Positions 1-13,889 of a stretch of DNA of 64,000 nt are shown here, one piece after another. Made by a program: the position numbers and the translations under genes. Each line of letters begins with the position of its first letter. The stretch's first letter is position 1. The notes beneath the pieces were generated by a model. It worked only from the letters and a program-made list of their open reading frames with translations, did not search any database and was not told the DNA's origin. The stretch comes from Phytoseiulus persimilis (lineage: Eukaryota > Arthropoda > Arachnida > Mesostigmata > Phytoseiidae): positions 25,064,211-25,128,210 of the forward strand of contig CM075104.1 of NCBI GenBank assembly GCA_037576195.1, written 5' to 3'.

Positions 1-2998
1 AAATCGGCCGACCATTGACGCTGATAGTCGCCTACAAGAATCATGGTACTGGAACTTAAGATCGTCGGAGAACTTGGATGATTCCGATCCGCCCATTTGA
101 TCAAGTCGAATCAGAGAGATGAGAGCTCTCGCAGCGCAAAAGCGGAACAGAACCATGGGGGCGACGCAAGACTCTGTCTACATTGGGGGACCGTAAAGGT
201 CAGCTGCAAGAATGATTCTTCCCGGGACATGTCATCGATACGGAGTCGGCTGGAGCTTTGCGAGGCAGGCAGTGAGAAGGAAGGTTCCCGTGAAGAATGC
301 GCCTGTCGCGTCTCGAGTACTCGACGAGTTCCGAGGGGAGAGTCGGAGCCGAACAACCATCCCCTCGGAGGAGCTCGGAGTCAGGATTGAAGCGCCGATG
401 GCCTAATCTAAACCTCAGAGTCGTAGGTCGTGTAGGAGGGGTGGGCAACGTTTCGGGGACCATTTCCAGCCTGTGGGCTCACGCGATGGGTTTCACGATG
501 TTATATACTGCATAAATGCATGCATGCGTGTTTTCCACATTTTTCGCGTGAGGAGAACTCTTCTTCGGAAAGGAGAGCGGAATTTTTCCTTACTCGGATC
601 TCGCCGAGCAGGTCCATGAAATGTTAGCCGACTCCAAATGCGACACGGAGCTCCAAAGCCACTCTTCGAAGCGACTAAGAAGCTATCCCTGGCAATCAGC
701 TATCCTGCTCTCCAACGGAAGTCTTCCTACAGCCCCTGAGCTCGAGCTGAATCATGATCGTGGAGCTGAATCGTCCTAACAGAAGATGATCCCGGTGCCT
801 GTAGCGGTCTGCGCCTGGTGGGTTCTCATCAACTTCCCAAGAACATGCGTGATGAATCTGGGAGGGTTACACCTTGCAGAGGGGTCAGAGGTCATCTGCC
901 AGCTCAAACTGAACGTTCACAATCGAACCGAGGTGTTCAAGAACTCATCCTGAGAATATTCATCCGGTGTTTTCAGCTCCACGCCAACGAAACCTGAAAA
1001 GAAGTAAAGCTCCTGGTGGTCACCTTGCTCGGCGGATGCGTAATGCCAATGAAAGACAGCCATTGCGTCATTAAATGATTGGAACGCTTCTCATTATGCT
1101 CCATGAGTTCGTTTCATCGTCTTGATATCTAGTCTCGCAGTGGAAATCTGTCTGGCCCGGGGTCTTGCTGGAAGCGTCAACGTCGACTCTTGCGACGAAT
1201 GAGAGTCAGCCAAGCTCGCGATGTAGTGGCTCTCTCTAATCTGATCGAATGAAAACTCCTCGTAGAGCTCTCTCGTCGGATCGAGCGACGATCATCTGAA
1301 ATCACCCAACCGCTCGAATGATTAACAATGGTTCGGGGTATTCGTTCTCTGCACTACGAATGCTCCTCATTTCTGTGTTGGAACATATTTAAGAATTATC
1401 CCAAGCTTAATGAGAGTTCGCTCAACGCGTAGATCCAAAATCTCGAGCGATCCGTTATCTGAGCCAGACTTGTCAAGACAACAGAGTGACGTCGAAGGCT
1501 TACCCAGTCGACGATAGACGGACCTGATGCGATTGCGCACACTGGGTCCCTCGATGTTTTTTTGCGATCTGGATTTCCACTCTCTGAGGGAGTCCGGCGA
1601 GGTTGAGAAACTCTGCGCCTGTCTGCAGTAACCCCAAGAGGTGAGAGGACTCGGGTTCAGTGGCGTCGTATGTGAGAGGAAAAGAACAGATTCAGGTGCT
1701 CCCGGACCTACACAGCGATGATCCGCAGATTCTTGCCAGCGGCGTCAGATTACACCGCCGCTCACCGAGCCTCGTGAAAACAGTATCGTTCATTACAACG
1801 ATGAATAAATGATTCGCATTCTCGCTTGCGGAAAACATCCCTCGGGGCATCGAGTGCAATTGTGCGCTCACGGAACATGAAGTGGGAAATGAATTCGCCG
1901 TTCGGAAACCGGGGGCAGCAAGTACCGGAGGGGAATAGCAGGCGCGCAGCACTTTCATCATCACTCAGTTGTTATCAAATCAAGTTCCACGATGAGCTAG
2001 TATAAATGTGCAGTTCGAACCGATGCATTGAGCTTTGCCACTGACCCTTTAATTTACGGTCGTGCGCTTATTATCATGCGCCGTCCATCCTCTCCAAAGG
2101 AGATGCACCGGTTGGAGTCAGTTCTCCTCGAGAGAAGACGTGAATCTGGTTGAGAGTGACGCAACCATCCGTATGCGCACAATCTCGCGGGTATTTCACG
2201 TACACTTGCTGTAGAGAGAAATACGATCCCCGTCAAGTCATCGCATCGCCTTCAAAAGTTGTCTACATAACCCTCAAGGTTCTCCGTTCAAGCGTTCGTG
2301 ATAAAAGCCGTTCCTATCTTTCAACTATAAGAAAACACCTTGACGAATTGAAGTCGCTGCACACTTTTCCCCCTACCACGCGCACGAAACACATGCTGAT
2401 ATCCTGCGGAAGGTTCGAGAGCAGAGTAAAACATTTATTCGGCCGTGCACGTCGCGTAGACTAGACTCCTGCAAGCGAACCCGACTCGGTGCCTTCTTGT
2501 TCCGGGCTGGTCGCTTTGTGCGATGCAATCGTTCGGACTCCGATGAAGCGGCTCAAGTGACCCTAGTTCTCCATCCTTCCCAAAAGTCGGAAGCTAAACA
2601 CCGTAGATTTGTGAGTTCATTAAGGCCCCACTCAGTCAGAGGCCTGGATTCTATACGGACTAGATCTGTACAAAGACCAGAGGTGAGTCCCAGTTTTCTG
2701 ACTCATCGAGCTCTACCCGATTGTGAGTTCAACTCGAGCAAGTTCTTAGAGAAGCGTCCATCTTCCACGCAATGATCGTATATTTCCGCATCAGGAGCTC
2801 CTGCCCCAAACTTTCCGAGGTCCTGTGTGATGTGGCAGGATTCGATGGATTCTGGAGGATCTATTCGGAGCAAGAAAAGCCTAGATTGTCTCTATGATGG
2901 GTAAAATATCCGCATGCATGATTTCGATACTTCGAAGGCCCATTCCACTTCTGCTGAAATCACACCTTTTGAAAACTGTCATATCCTCCTCCCCCCAG
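1..2998. other. stretch without recognisable gene
   Basis: I see no conserved protein, tRNA or strong repeat here. Short open frames at the left end (up to 97 codons, 97-515) overlap each other on both strands and show no family signature. The missing N-terminal exon of the tyrosine aminotransferase gene that starts at 2999 should lie in this stretch. A good-looking donor at about 2683 (GAG then GTGAGT) was tested, but in the frame required by the next exon it meets a stop before any ATG. Confidence 0.5.
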
Positions 2999-5900
2999 AG
3001 TCCGCGTGAACGGTCATCTTCCGTCGAATATCCAGAACAGCTATGAGGTGCGCCAGTGGAGTGACACTGATGCATCAAGCTTCGCGAAGAATACTTTCAA
3101 CCCGATTCGGACATTCGTCGAAGATCCGGATTTGCAGCCGAATCCTGAGAAGGACGTTATCTCGCTGTCTATAGGTAAACCGTTCATGGAGGACATATCC
3201 GAAAGTTCCCCGTCCGCCCGAGCTCTCAGCACCTGTCGGTGCGTGTCAGGACCCGTAGTATCCGCTGACCGATTCTGAAATTGTTTCGGGACTCATATTG
3301 TAGGGGACCCAACAATTTTCGGAAACCTGGAACCTTGTGCAGAGATCATCGATGCTGTACAGAACAGCCTCAAGAGCATGAAATTCCACGGGTATATTCC
3401 GAGCGTCGGAACTCGCGATGCTCGACGAGCAGTGGCCCGGTACAGCTCCATCGATGGTCTTGAAGTCGACGAAGCTGTGAGTGTCAAACAGAGAATTTTT
3501 CTCCCGGCCCGGGACTCTTGATGAAGTTTCTATGAAGGGGTAACTTGAGGAATGAAGAGAGCCTCGCTTACAGGACGTCATCTTGACATGCGGAGCATCA
3601 CACGCATTGGAAATGTGTGTGCTGTGTTTCTGTGATCCTGGTGAGAACATTCTGATTCCACGGCCAGGGTTTTCTGTTTATAAAACGCACGCTGAGGCTG
3701 TTGGTATTGAAACAAAGTTTTACGATCTCGATCCGACGAAGTCATGGCAGGTTGACCTTCACAGTCTGAGGTGAGGAGCTCTTGCTATTGCGAAGAGCGA
3801 CGTAGTTCGTGTGGAGCGGAACTTATTGACGTCGCCAGCAGCGGGAGCGAACTCTTTAAAGCAAGAAAACGATTCCAGATCCGCTGTGGATAATAAGACT
3901 CGCGCCATAGTTGTGAACAATCCTTCGAACCCGTGCGGCAGTGTGTTCAACAAGGAGCATCTCCGGGACATTCTCGAGGTCGCGAGACAGCACCGCCTGC
4001 CGATCATCGCTGATGAGATCTATGAACATTTCGTGAGTACAGCTACCTCTACCCAGTTACACGCCTCCGGAAGGCTGGAGGTGCCGTGTACTCTTTCGAA
4101 TTCGCTACGATGATGCGCAACTATCCTTGATGGAACTGGGCAAGCGACCGCTGCAGCCAACGTTCTGTTGTGTTATGATGGAGCTGAGGGGTCTCGTGGC
4201 TCGGCTCCCTCTGTGGCTATATTGTAATCCTTCTTGTTGTCCTGGTCGTCTTTGTTTGTGTTGGCGCTGATGTCCCGGACTAATGCATCGTCGTGCAGTG
4301 CCTAAATACGTTGCATGTTCGGTCGCTTGAAAGCTTGCTCGATCCGATCGGTATTGACACAGGACTTGCCCATGCGGCTTCCTTGGATCGAATGTCTCTC
4401 GAGTAAAGGGATTGTTTCACTTGCACTGATGACACTTAACGGGAAGAGAGAATCACCGACTTCTCCAGCAACTGTTCCTTCGCATGTTCCCGCTCGCGAC
4501 CTACGGCCTGCATCTTCGGGCCTGATCACAGCGTGTACATCTCTTGAATCGTTCCCCTCACTTAGACATCTACTGATTTCCATCAAAGTTCAGTCGTACG
4601 TTCCAGGTTTTCCCGGGTCACGCGTATCATCCCATGGCGGCACTATCGGATGAGGTTCCTATTGTGTCGTGCTCTGGACTGACGAAAAGATTCTTGGTGC
4701 CCGGTTGGCGGACTGGATGGATCATTGTTCACGACAGAAACGGTGTGCTCAAACCGATCAAAAAAGGACTCGTGGCACTGAGTCAGAAGATCATGGGAGG
4801 TGCGGTTCCTGCTTTGATCTGATTCATGCCAAACTGACAACAGGTGGCAGCCTGTGATTTCAAGAGAACAAATCGTACTCCTCTTGTGCTCTTCACTGAC
4901 TGCGAGCATAATATGATCATTTTCTGTTTTTCGGAACCGTACAATCTGGTTTCAGGGAACGCCCTAATCCAGGGCGCCATCAGTGACATCTTGGAGAAAA
5001 CTCCGCAAACGTTTTTCGACGCAACTATTAAAGTGGTCGAGGTGGGTTGACAACGAACGTTACTTGATGAAGAATGCCACAGTTGGCTATGGCCTGCGCT
5101 CGCTCTTGGTACTTAAGGATCTTTCTGAAAGTCAGAAAGTTACAAAAGTTCACCTGTGATGTGCGAGGCGAATGGTCGCCGAGAGAAACGTAATGTTTGG
5201 CAGCATTTTCCAGTCTTTCGAGGGAGGAGTGGGGGGGGGGGGGGGTAGGGGTTCTTCCCCGGACCTCGAGTTGTTCGTCGGGTGATGACGCCGTCGGGTA
5301 GAATAGAATATAACACGAGCTCGTGCTGACACGAGGAGCGAAGTCATACTTCTCAACAAATGCTCGAGTCTGGAAGCTTGGGCGTGAATTCCGAACATCT
5401 CTCCATGTGGATGGAGAATAAAAGACCCATTCTGGCTGTATAGCTTGATCCGATGATGAATATTGCTCCGATCTCGAGGAATCGGAGATATTCGAGCATC
5501 CATCATTCAAGTATTCGTATGGATTAAGGGAAAGTGAATAGCGAGTGATGTTCCGGGAACGGGGGCTGTGGAGTGTGTCTGAAATGCATACTATTACGGC
5601 TCTAGTTCTCCGCACTCATGCTCTCAATCCATATTCAGGACAACGCTGCTTTGGCGTTCAATGCTTTATCTTCAATACCCGGACTCAAGCCCATAATGCC
5701 TCAAGGAGCGATGTACATGATGGTGAGTTTAGCGTGTTCACTTTATTTCTGCACAATGTCATCTCAGTCACTCCTAAACTCTGAATCGACGGTCGGCGTA
5801 TCCAGACGCGTCACATTATGATTTCATTGGATTTTTTATCATGCTCGACTGGGTGGCGAAAAAACCTCCGATGCCATTCCCAGGAATCTGCCAATTTCCT

Positions 5901-6164
5901 GCTCCTACCAATTTTTGGCGTGAGCTCAAATGAGAACGAAATTTCCAGGTGGGCGTGGATCTCGAGCGTTTCAAAGAATTTTCCGACGATACAACATTCT
6001 GTAAAGAGCTTTTCAGGCAGGAATCTGTCTTCTGTATGCCTGGCATGGCGTTTAGCTACCCAAACTACTTCCGGATTGTCCTGACAGTTCCCCGAGACAT
6101 GATTCTGGATGCCTGTGACCGCTTGTCTGCATTTTGCGAAGAGCATGCCAAGTATTTCTCTTAG
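2999..6164 (+). CDS. TAT: tyrosine aminotransferase (8 of its exons, N-terminus missing)
   Basis: PLP-dependent class I aminotransferase that converts tyrosine and 2-oxoglutarate to 4-hydroxyphenylpyruvate and glutamate, the first step of tyrosine breakdown in the cytosol. Exons by GT-AG and phase: 2999-3174, 3304-3476, 3574-3770, 3879-4032, 4607-4799, 4956-5041, 5639-5722, 5949-6164; all phases agree. About 426 residues are recovered, against 454 in the human enzyme. Landmarks in order: [56 protein letters not shown] with the PLP-binding lysine, SIPGLKP with QGAMYMM, and FRIVLTVP with the substrate carboxylate-binding arginine. The start of exon 4 was fixed by alignment: [13 protein letters not shown] has the same spacing as the mammalian sequence. 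The first visible exon begins in phase 2, so at least one upstream coding exon with the ATG is missing. All key catalytic residues seen are intact. Intron 6 (597 bp) carries a G15 run. Confidence 0.95.
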
Positions 6165-6425
6165 ATTTTCCCAGCCGGGCTATGGAGCTCATGGCGACTC
6201 ACGTGATCCATCAGCTGCAACTCGCCGTTACCGTGATCACATTTTTCAGTGGAGAGAACAGAGCTTTTCGATAACCTTGGAATGCGAATCAGTTGTGGAC
6301 TCACAGATAAGTGTTCATTGGCGCGAGAAAGTCATCGTCGACTCCGACAGACTTCCTTTGTCACCATACCAACAAAGCTTGAAAGAGCCGCTTGTCAGAC
6401 GATATCTTTGCCTCCTCAGAATATG

Positions 6426-6431
6426 AATAAA
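6426..6431 (+). terminator. poly(A) signal of the tyrosine aminotransferase gene
   Basis: AATAAA lies 262 bases after the TAG stop of the aminotransferase, on the same strand, with no other candidate gene between. This implies a 3' UTR of roughly 280 bases. Confidence 0.6.
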
Positions 6432-6449
6432 TATTGGTCAGGGGGTCCA

Positions 6450-9400
6450 CCCAAGGAAAAAATGTCCGATGCCTAACACTCTCCGCCCAGCATCTGTAAC
6501 TATCTCACTTGGTGGAGACTTCTCCGTCGGACGAGTCTCTTTTGATATCGTCGCCTTGAGAGTCGAGACACTCCACGAGCTCTTTTTATTCCTCGAGAAC
6601 TCGAATTCTTGTCGTCGCCTCTCACCTGCCGCTCAGATCGATAAGGTCGATCTGCAAGGCGGGGACAGATATAACCACCGAAGCGCTCACTTGGAGCGGT
6701 GTCGGACTCTAATACTTTTCATATTCATGTTACGGGGAAGCAGAGCTTATATTCTCCGACGACGACGTAACCAATAACCGCTTTGACTCGCTCCTTCGGC
6801 TCGGGAGAGCCTGCGCCACACTCATTGTCAATCTAGCGATCGGTGAACTTGCGATTGAAATTATCTCACCATCCCTTCAAACTTTCCGTCTTCGACTCGC
6901 AGAACAGAGGTGAGCTAGTGTTGGAACAGTTTCGATGAAACTGTGCAGAGCGCCATCCCCGTGTCTGGAGCCGGGGAGCTCCCACACGAGACAGCTTTCG
7001 TAACTCCTTGATGTCTACTAGCAGCACGACTCGCTTTTCAGCGTCTTATATCATGATTTCAGCGGTTAATCGGAATCATTCCTCGATGACTATTCGGAGC
7101 GCGTTTCATAAACTAGATATTCGACAACGACCGTTGGAATAAGACTGGGCGTCGACAACCTAGAGTCCGCGAGGGAAACGCAACATTGAAACAGAACGTG
7201 ATTATGTCTCAGGTTATCGTGATGGGATCGTTTTCAGTTATGCCCAGAAATACGGTGGTATTTTTCAGTTACGACCGAATTTGACATTTGTTGGCTCAGT
7301 GAATTGAAGTTTCCTTTGGGCTTTCATCGAACGAACGCGTTTTCCGGTGAACTGCTCGTCGGGAGTCCTGTGTCTGTATTGCGAGGATTCTTGTTTGACG
7401 CCCCCGACGGGTATCACAACTCCACTCGACGAAGCTGCTTATATCCCGGGAAGATGAACTCTCTGCAGATTGAGTGTAAACAATGACTTGCGAGTGCTCC
7501 CGAAACGAATGTGTGGGATGCGATTTCAACTCCGATCTGAAATCGTTCCGTTCTGAATGGGAAGTCGCTCACAGCACTTATCCCGATAAAGGTTGCTTCC
7601 AGCAGGAGCGAAGCGTGTATCAGATCGGTCCAACTTTTCACCGCGTCCTGCGTTGTATAGGAGCATCTTCGGACTTGGAAATTTTCGATTTCAATCGCTG
7701 AACGTGATTTACGTCGTTGAAGACCTTCGCTCCAAGGAGCCGGGGGAGTAAATATTTCGACACGAGTCATTGAGCTGAAATAATTGAGCTTGGATCCCTC
7801 CGGGGAGAAAGAATATTCGAAAATGTTGAATGAAGCTGGGAATTCTCGCAAGAGCTCGTAGATCCAGGTGTTTGCGGGATTGGTCATGTTGCGAAGTTGC
7901 ACTCACCTCAGAATGCCATCCAGCTCACGGAGCCTAAACATTGAATGACAGCCCATCCATCTGAAATTCGCCCCGATCACCCATCATGATACATGCCCGT
8001 AATTAATTTGACTGCAATCATTCCGACTTCCTCGTGGTCGCCCGTTCGATGCCGGCAGGAGCAGAATCTGAGTGAAGTACCGCATCGCTCGATCCTATAC
8101 AAGCGCAAAATACAATGTCGAGTGTACACGCACTCTCCTCGAGTGCCTAGGTGTTACCGTTGCGGACGAGGGAGGTTTAGTGGCGACACCTCGCTCCCGT
8201 GGTGACGGACCGATCGGTTCGATCCCCGGGCTCCGGAGAGATTTTCTGCACCTTGGGGACAGAGAGAAAAAAAAAAGTTCACATGCTCGATGTTTCGCAC
8301 ATAAGAATGCAGCCCGGCCTTCAGCGATGTCTTGGACCGCTCATCCATGGACAGAAGCAGATGCCGCCCTTTCTAGGAGTGTTTGCTATTCCAATAGCTC
8401 GCCGCAGAGCTGTCTTCGATCTAATTGACCTCTCTTGATCTGTGGACAAATACATGTGGGGCCCTCGCAGCGGTCAGATCATGAATTCCTATATAGCCTC
8501 GACGGGTATCGCTCAAGTTCGCGCATCATCAAATACCGATCGACGAGAAGAGAAGATTTCCTCGATGGGGTATGTTCAGCTTCCGTAAGCACCAACTTCC
8601 GACCGAGAGATGCCATTGAAACTCGAATCGGGGAAAATGAGGAGATCCTCATCCAGCGGGAATCGTGTATCAGAGAGTCGAGCTCATCTCGGCCGTTCAG
8701 GGCTTCGATTGGGATCTTCTGTGAACTTCCGCAACGGGTGAATTTGCGGAACGGATCCCCGTCGATCTGACAATTGTTGAGATGGCCGGGCATAGGCTCA
8801 TCGATTGACCCGGGAGGAATGCGCGGTTAGGGGCAACATTTTGACAGGGTGCCAGTGTCCAGTGCTCCTGGCTGGCCATGATAAGGAACCGGTCCGCCAG
8901 AATTCTCTGGACAAAAGTGATTAGACCAAGCGTAGTGTACCATTCGAAGCAGACATCCTTGGGGGTCAGAGGTGAAGGCTGAGCAACCTATGCTTGAATC
9001 GATGGATTGCCGGAGATAGACCCCAAAATGTCTTCGGGGTCGAGGCTCAGGGGGTCCACTCCGGACAACGGTGTCCGCAACTGCCGGCAGCTGGCGATCG
9101 GGCGCCAACTTCGACAGAAACGGTGGCGGACTCTCTGGGGAACCTGTCGGCGTTTGTCTTTACCGCTAGCGATTGCCGCTGAGGAGCTAGAGCGCTCACT
9201 ATGCCGCCAAAAATCATCGAGTTCGATGGAGCACCAATCGAAGAGCGTGCCACGGAAGCGCTGGCACTTTGTCAAAATCAGCCATTTCTGATGGGGAAAA
9301 ACGATCCGGCCACTTCTGTTGGAATGATGAAGTATGGAAAGCGTGGCCGACCAAGAGTTCAACCAAGCGGTGAAGCCAGCGCGGAAGAATTGAATCAAAG

Positions 9401-12400
9401 AGGACTCGACCATTCATGAGAAGAAGAGGAACATGAAGGACGCCGGAAAACAAAAGAAGATGAACAAGTTCTTCCTTTTTGGGGACCATAGCTCAAGAGA
9501 GCTCTTATCATGTGGAGTCGTCGTGCAGGAAATCGGCTCTTCAAGGCTGAAAGGTGAAGTTCGTCGACTCGTAGCTCGCTACAATCAGTAAGAACGAAAC
9601 AATCCGCAGTATCATTTTCGTTCTCTGCTAGTCGTTCCGGGGCATCATCGGGAAACTTTGAGGAAACAATTTAGTTGCTATAACTGACAATCTCTTCGCA
9701 GGGGTATTTCAGCATCAATCACTCTGGCTGGCTGGCTAGCAGTCGGTCAGGTCGAATGAACACCAGAACTATACGGAATTTCGTTGAGTGGATTGGGTCT
9801 TTGGAACTCGTTTTTCACCACAATGTGATGCTCTTGGCGGAGAAGATTCCGTAAAACAATGACTCGATGCTCCTGAATGCTCTTCGGTCTACAATAGTTC
9901 TTCTGATCCAGCCAGACACTGGATCTTCGTTGAGTCTCGCTGGGTACAGCTGGGAGAATCTCTCGTGAAACAGTTTCCCACCTCGGAAGGAGAGTTCCCG
10001 TTGCTAGCGCTGGAGTGGGCGTCACGGGTGGTTGATCCTCGAAGCTAATCAGCCTTGACGTCGACGTAAACGTCTCGAAGTTTCCCTTGCGGGAGTCCCC
10101 CATTGTGCTCGTTCGCAACGGAAGGTAGATAGAAAAAAGTAACAAGCCACGTGCTACGTTCCCGAGTCTGAATCCACTGTCGTCGCCAGACTTGGCGCTC
10201 CTATCGAACGTCCCCGCAGATTGTCGAGGAGACCAGTCGGGGAACTAAACAGCTCCGACATTTGCCTACGAGGAGTCTCCAACCTGAAGGAGCTATCCGG
10301 AGACGGGATATTCTAGGGTTTCAGAAAGTGTTTCCGGGTAGAGATTACCCCGACGGTTCCTCCTAAAATTGTCCGTTGTGCTTTTATTTATTATCTCGTT
10401 TCCGTCGTCGCGTTGAGGACGCGGAACGCTTCCACTAAGTGACTGCTATCGGAAGCGCTCAGAAATTGTCTAGAAACTGACGGTGGGTAAATGTGGGCAA
10501 ACTCGTCTCTTCTCGGGATACGTCTGTGAGAATTATCGCGAAGAAGATTTTCCCAGAACATGAGCCTATGTGGTCTAAGAATGATCAACCGTTGGATCCC
10601 AGCCGTCCTGTGGCGGCCAGATAACCGACAGTTGGCCGAGTAGTATACGAAGACGCCCCATCCAGGAAGTTGAGGACCCGTGGCTTGTACCACAAGGAGA
10701 GCCTCATGTAAGAGAGCCGATCGGATGAGAGAATGCAGTCGAGAGACCGGTGCTAGCAATACAAATACTATGTAACATAATGCATCCGGTCGTAACGGAG
10801 TCGGTAACCCAACGGGGAAGAGAAAAGTAGCGACATCGCGGAGAAGATAGCAATTGCGTTCTTTCCGCTCAAGACTGTCAACCTCACCTGGCATAAAAGA
10901 CAAACCAAGGAAACCTTCCACAATGGCAAAATGTGATTCTATCAGGATGCTCCGCTTGACAAACTACTTACGAAGCTTTCACAGCTGTTTACATGGGGAA
11001 TCGTGACACTGATTTCGCTTCATCGATTGGTCCTGCACTCGTATCAGGATGATCTCGACGCCATTAGGGGGTCTGAACTCGAGCAATGGACAAACAATCT
11101 AATTTCAAAAGTTCGAGGGAGAGTATTCCTGGTTTTTGAGGAGACTGTGATTCGACGATTGATACCCATATTCTGGACATCGATGAAGCAGCCAGGTCGT
11201 CCCAAGTCCCAATGAAATCACATGCAGTCGACTTCCTCGGACTCCCACAAGACCATCGATTTGCGAACGATATCGGTAACAGTTTGACTGAGCTGGTTGG
11301 ATAGCCGAGGGAACCACTTACGCCTAATTCTATATTGGAGCAACCCTTGTGCACTGGTGTTGATTAACAAGATCACCGCTCGGCCCATTTACCGAACTTG
11401 CTGAGCAGCCCCTGTCGGGAGCTCAATGTATCGGAAGGCCATTAGTGCACAGGAGAGTACCGTTCTCTCACGCCTCACTCTCGGGTCTCTTCATGCGGCA
11501 TTCAATTTTGACTCGTTGTTCGATCCCGTTCCATGGAGTCATCCTTCCGCCACGCGGAGGAAAAAAAGAAACAATAAAAACAGGTTCAAAGCGAACGGCA
11601 GCGACATTGAAAATATTTGACTCCAAGCAACAGCTTAATTGACGTTGACGTTTGCTCAGAAGTCTTTTTACTCGAGAGCTGACTTATCCCTCGGTTTGCT
11701 TGCCAGCGCTTGATGCAAAAACGGCAGGAATGTTTTTCTATAATATTTTTTTCCGGGCAACGGGGAGCACAAGAGCGGACAATGTGCTGCTTCGCTTTGG
11801 GATACATCTCCCAGTTGTCAGCATTACCAGTTTCGCTGTGCTAAGCTGAGGGGTCAGGGTGGCAAGGCAAATCACCGGTACCCTCTGACAACAAAAAATC
11901 TCGTTGCGAAATCATGCCGTTGTGCCTTCGTTAAAAGTCCGCCCCCATGGAACCGTATCCGACTGGATTTCGTGTATTTGATGTCATTTCGGATACATGT
12001 CGCCCTGGAGAGGATGAACTACCCTTCATCTGAATGCATGAGGGAGCTGTGAGATTTATCCGGGCAGGAATCTGAACCCGAGAGCGCTCGGTTGTTTCAA
12101 CAGCGAGTGATCTTGATCGATTATTATCAGCAGAGCTCTGGATTCGGCGTTATGTGTGTTCCCTCATCACGACGGCTCTCAGTCTGGAACATCCGATCGA
12201 CTCGAATCTGTCTAACGTGGGGGAAATATGATTTTTCACACACGAGAGCAGGGTCAAAAAGTTTTGAACTCGCATATCTTCTCAATTCTAGGTGGGATCC
12301 TATGTAACCATTCACCGTGCGGACTAATCAGGCTAAGGACCTTCGCGGAAGTTCTCCAGAAGCGTGACTCGTATTCTCCAACAGTTCCGGCTGCAGGCAC

Positions 12401-13316
12401 CGACGACAAACACTTCCTATGCAGTGAAAGTTTACTAAAAAATCGTGACGGTGAGAGATCATCGCCCCCCATGCACCCTGTTCGAGGAAGAGCTCGGGAA
12501 GGCAACTTGGCCTTGACAATCTGGAAGAGCGTCTGCGTGCTACCGCTTCGCCGTACTAAGGGCACCCTTGAATGCTTCTCACCTCGCAGGTCCCGAACAC
12601 TTGGAAGCGGAGATCCTGGAACTAGGTCTAAGAGTCCAGCGGAGCATTACTGATCGGATTGTGTAACTTATTGCAACCGAACCACTGCTAACTGAGAGGC
12701 CGCAACGAAAGTTGCACGTTAGGACCTATGAGAATCACCTGGCCCACACGTCCATACATATTGGTCCCAACGTCTCCCAAACGGAGGCCTTCTCCTCTGT
12801 CAGGTCGAGAAACCGACGGCTCATATCGGCATCAGCCATGCATTCGCATCCATTAGGAGATATGTCGATTGGTCGAAATTCACAGAGATGCAGTCTCCTA
12901 ATCTTGTTGCAGATGTGAGCAACACTCTCATCACCTGATTGGAGTATAGGAGCATAGGATTTGAGCATTCCTTGGCCATTCCGGAAATGGACGAGGTGAG
13001 CAGCTCGAAGAGTCGGGCGAAAATGCCCGCTGGACGGGCATCATCGTCCGGGAGCCCTCCGTTCCGATTTCACCGGATGCGCGTGGTCGGTGGATCTACT
13101 GCGGGTTCTCCTAGTCGTTTAATGGGGTCGTTTTCATGGGCCGCACGAGCGGAGTCGCAGTCAACATGGGGCGTCGTGGCGCACGGCTTGCGAATGGAAC
13201 ACATCTCGAGCCGCGGCTTGACATGAATATGAGGTCACGGCCGCAAAATTCGTTAACTAACGGGACCTCGCCGAAGGTTTCGCGTGTTGTTACTCCTGCT
13301 CAAACTTTAATTTTGA
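6450..13316. other. gene-poor stretch with unassigned open frames
   Basis: No known family recognised. The longest open frames are on the minus strand: 7414-7902 (162 codons), 8988-9413, 9747-10145 and 10391-10921 (176 codons). On the plus strand 9201-9419 opens with ATGCCGCC and reads MPPKIIEFDGAPIEERA, a hydrophilic frame of 72 codons, and 7483-7701 starts MTCECSRNECVGCDF with a cluster of cysteines. None has a supported partner exon, and several overlap equally open frames on the other strand, so each is more likely chance than gene. The minus frame at 9747-10145 (from an internal ATG near 10103, MGDSRKGNFETF) is the most protein-like of the set. Confidence 0.4.
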
Positions 13317-13889
13317 CTCTTCAAAACTTTCGAGAACCCGTTCGTTGGACCGGTTGCCCTTGCACGCGATGAATCGACTGATTCACTTATTTTCCGAGTA
13401 GACGCGGAACGCTGTTTCAATGTAACATATACCAACGTTCTGAACAATACGAGGATAATCTTCGGGAACGTCGCTGTTTACGACGTGGTTAGCTTGCACT
13501 CGCCATTCGTTCCTGAGCAAAGTCGTGATTCGCATTGGACGCAGCCGTTTCGGCCGAACAATCGGATTTCATCGCAGCTAGCGGAGACATCGCGTCAGAC
13601 CACTAACGCTGTGCCCGCATTCGGGAGCTTCAAGTGGCGATTCGATCATGAACTCGCAACGATGCTTTCGCAGTATGATCGTTCAAATCTCTTCGTTATC
13701 TTTCTGAATAACGGATCTTTCATCATCATGCACGAAACAATGTTTCCCGTTTATAATCATGTATTCAAGCTGTCGTCTGATACGGAGTTTGGAAAGACGT
13801 GCCGAAAGTTGTTCGCATCTGCTCGCAGAGATGAAGTTCTCTCCGGAGCTGCGGAGGAAGTCCAGAAGTATAATGCAAGGCTCCAGTGA
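13317..13889 (+). CDS. uncharacterised open region, probably a terminal exon
   Basis: An open frame of about 190 codons with no internal stop runs to TGA at 13887. It has no ATG at its left end, so it is more likely a last exon than a whole gene; an acceptor is possible just before 13335 (TTTCGAG). It begins around ENPFVGPVALARDESTDS, passes two N-glycosylation sequons (FNVT, LNNT), and ends in a charged segment, FGKTCRKLFASARRDEV, then AAEEVQKYNARLQ. Composition is balanced and protein-like. I do not recognise the family. No AATAAA is visible shortly downstream; a C11 run lies at 13990-14000. It could be a real exon of a secreted or membrane protein, or a chance frame; its length and lack of low complexity favour the former. 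Confidence 0.45.
   Translation, partial: LFKTFENPFVGPVALARDESTDSLIFRVDAERCFNVTYTNVLNNTRIIFGNVAVYDVVSLHSPFVPEQSRDSHWTQPFRPNNRISSQLAETSRQTTNAVPAFGSFKWRFDHELATMLSQYDRSNLFVIFLNNGSFIIMHETMFPVYNHVFKLSSDTEFGKTCRKLFASARRDEVLSGAAEEVQKYNARLQ

Noticed and set aside
2640..2690. Donor GAG then GTGAGT as the end of the missing first aminotransferase exon
   Set aside because: In the required phase the upstream frame hits a TAA before any ATG.
5028..5615. 195-codon minus-strand frame
   Set aside because: It lies inside intron 6 of tyrosine aminotransferase and overlaps the edge of its exon on the opposite strand; it runs through the G15 homopolymer and has no family signature.
8195..8240. tRNA-like T-arm (GGTTCGATCCC)
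   Set aside because: The flanking five bases do not form a T-stem and no acceptor or anticodon arm could be placed.
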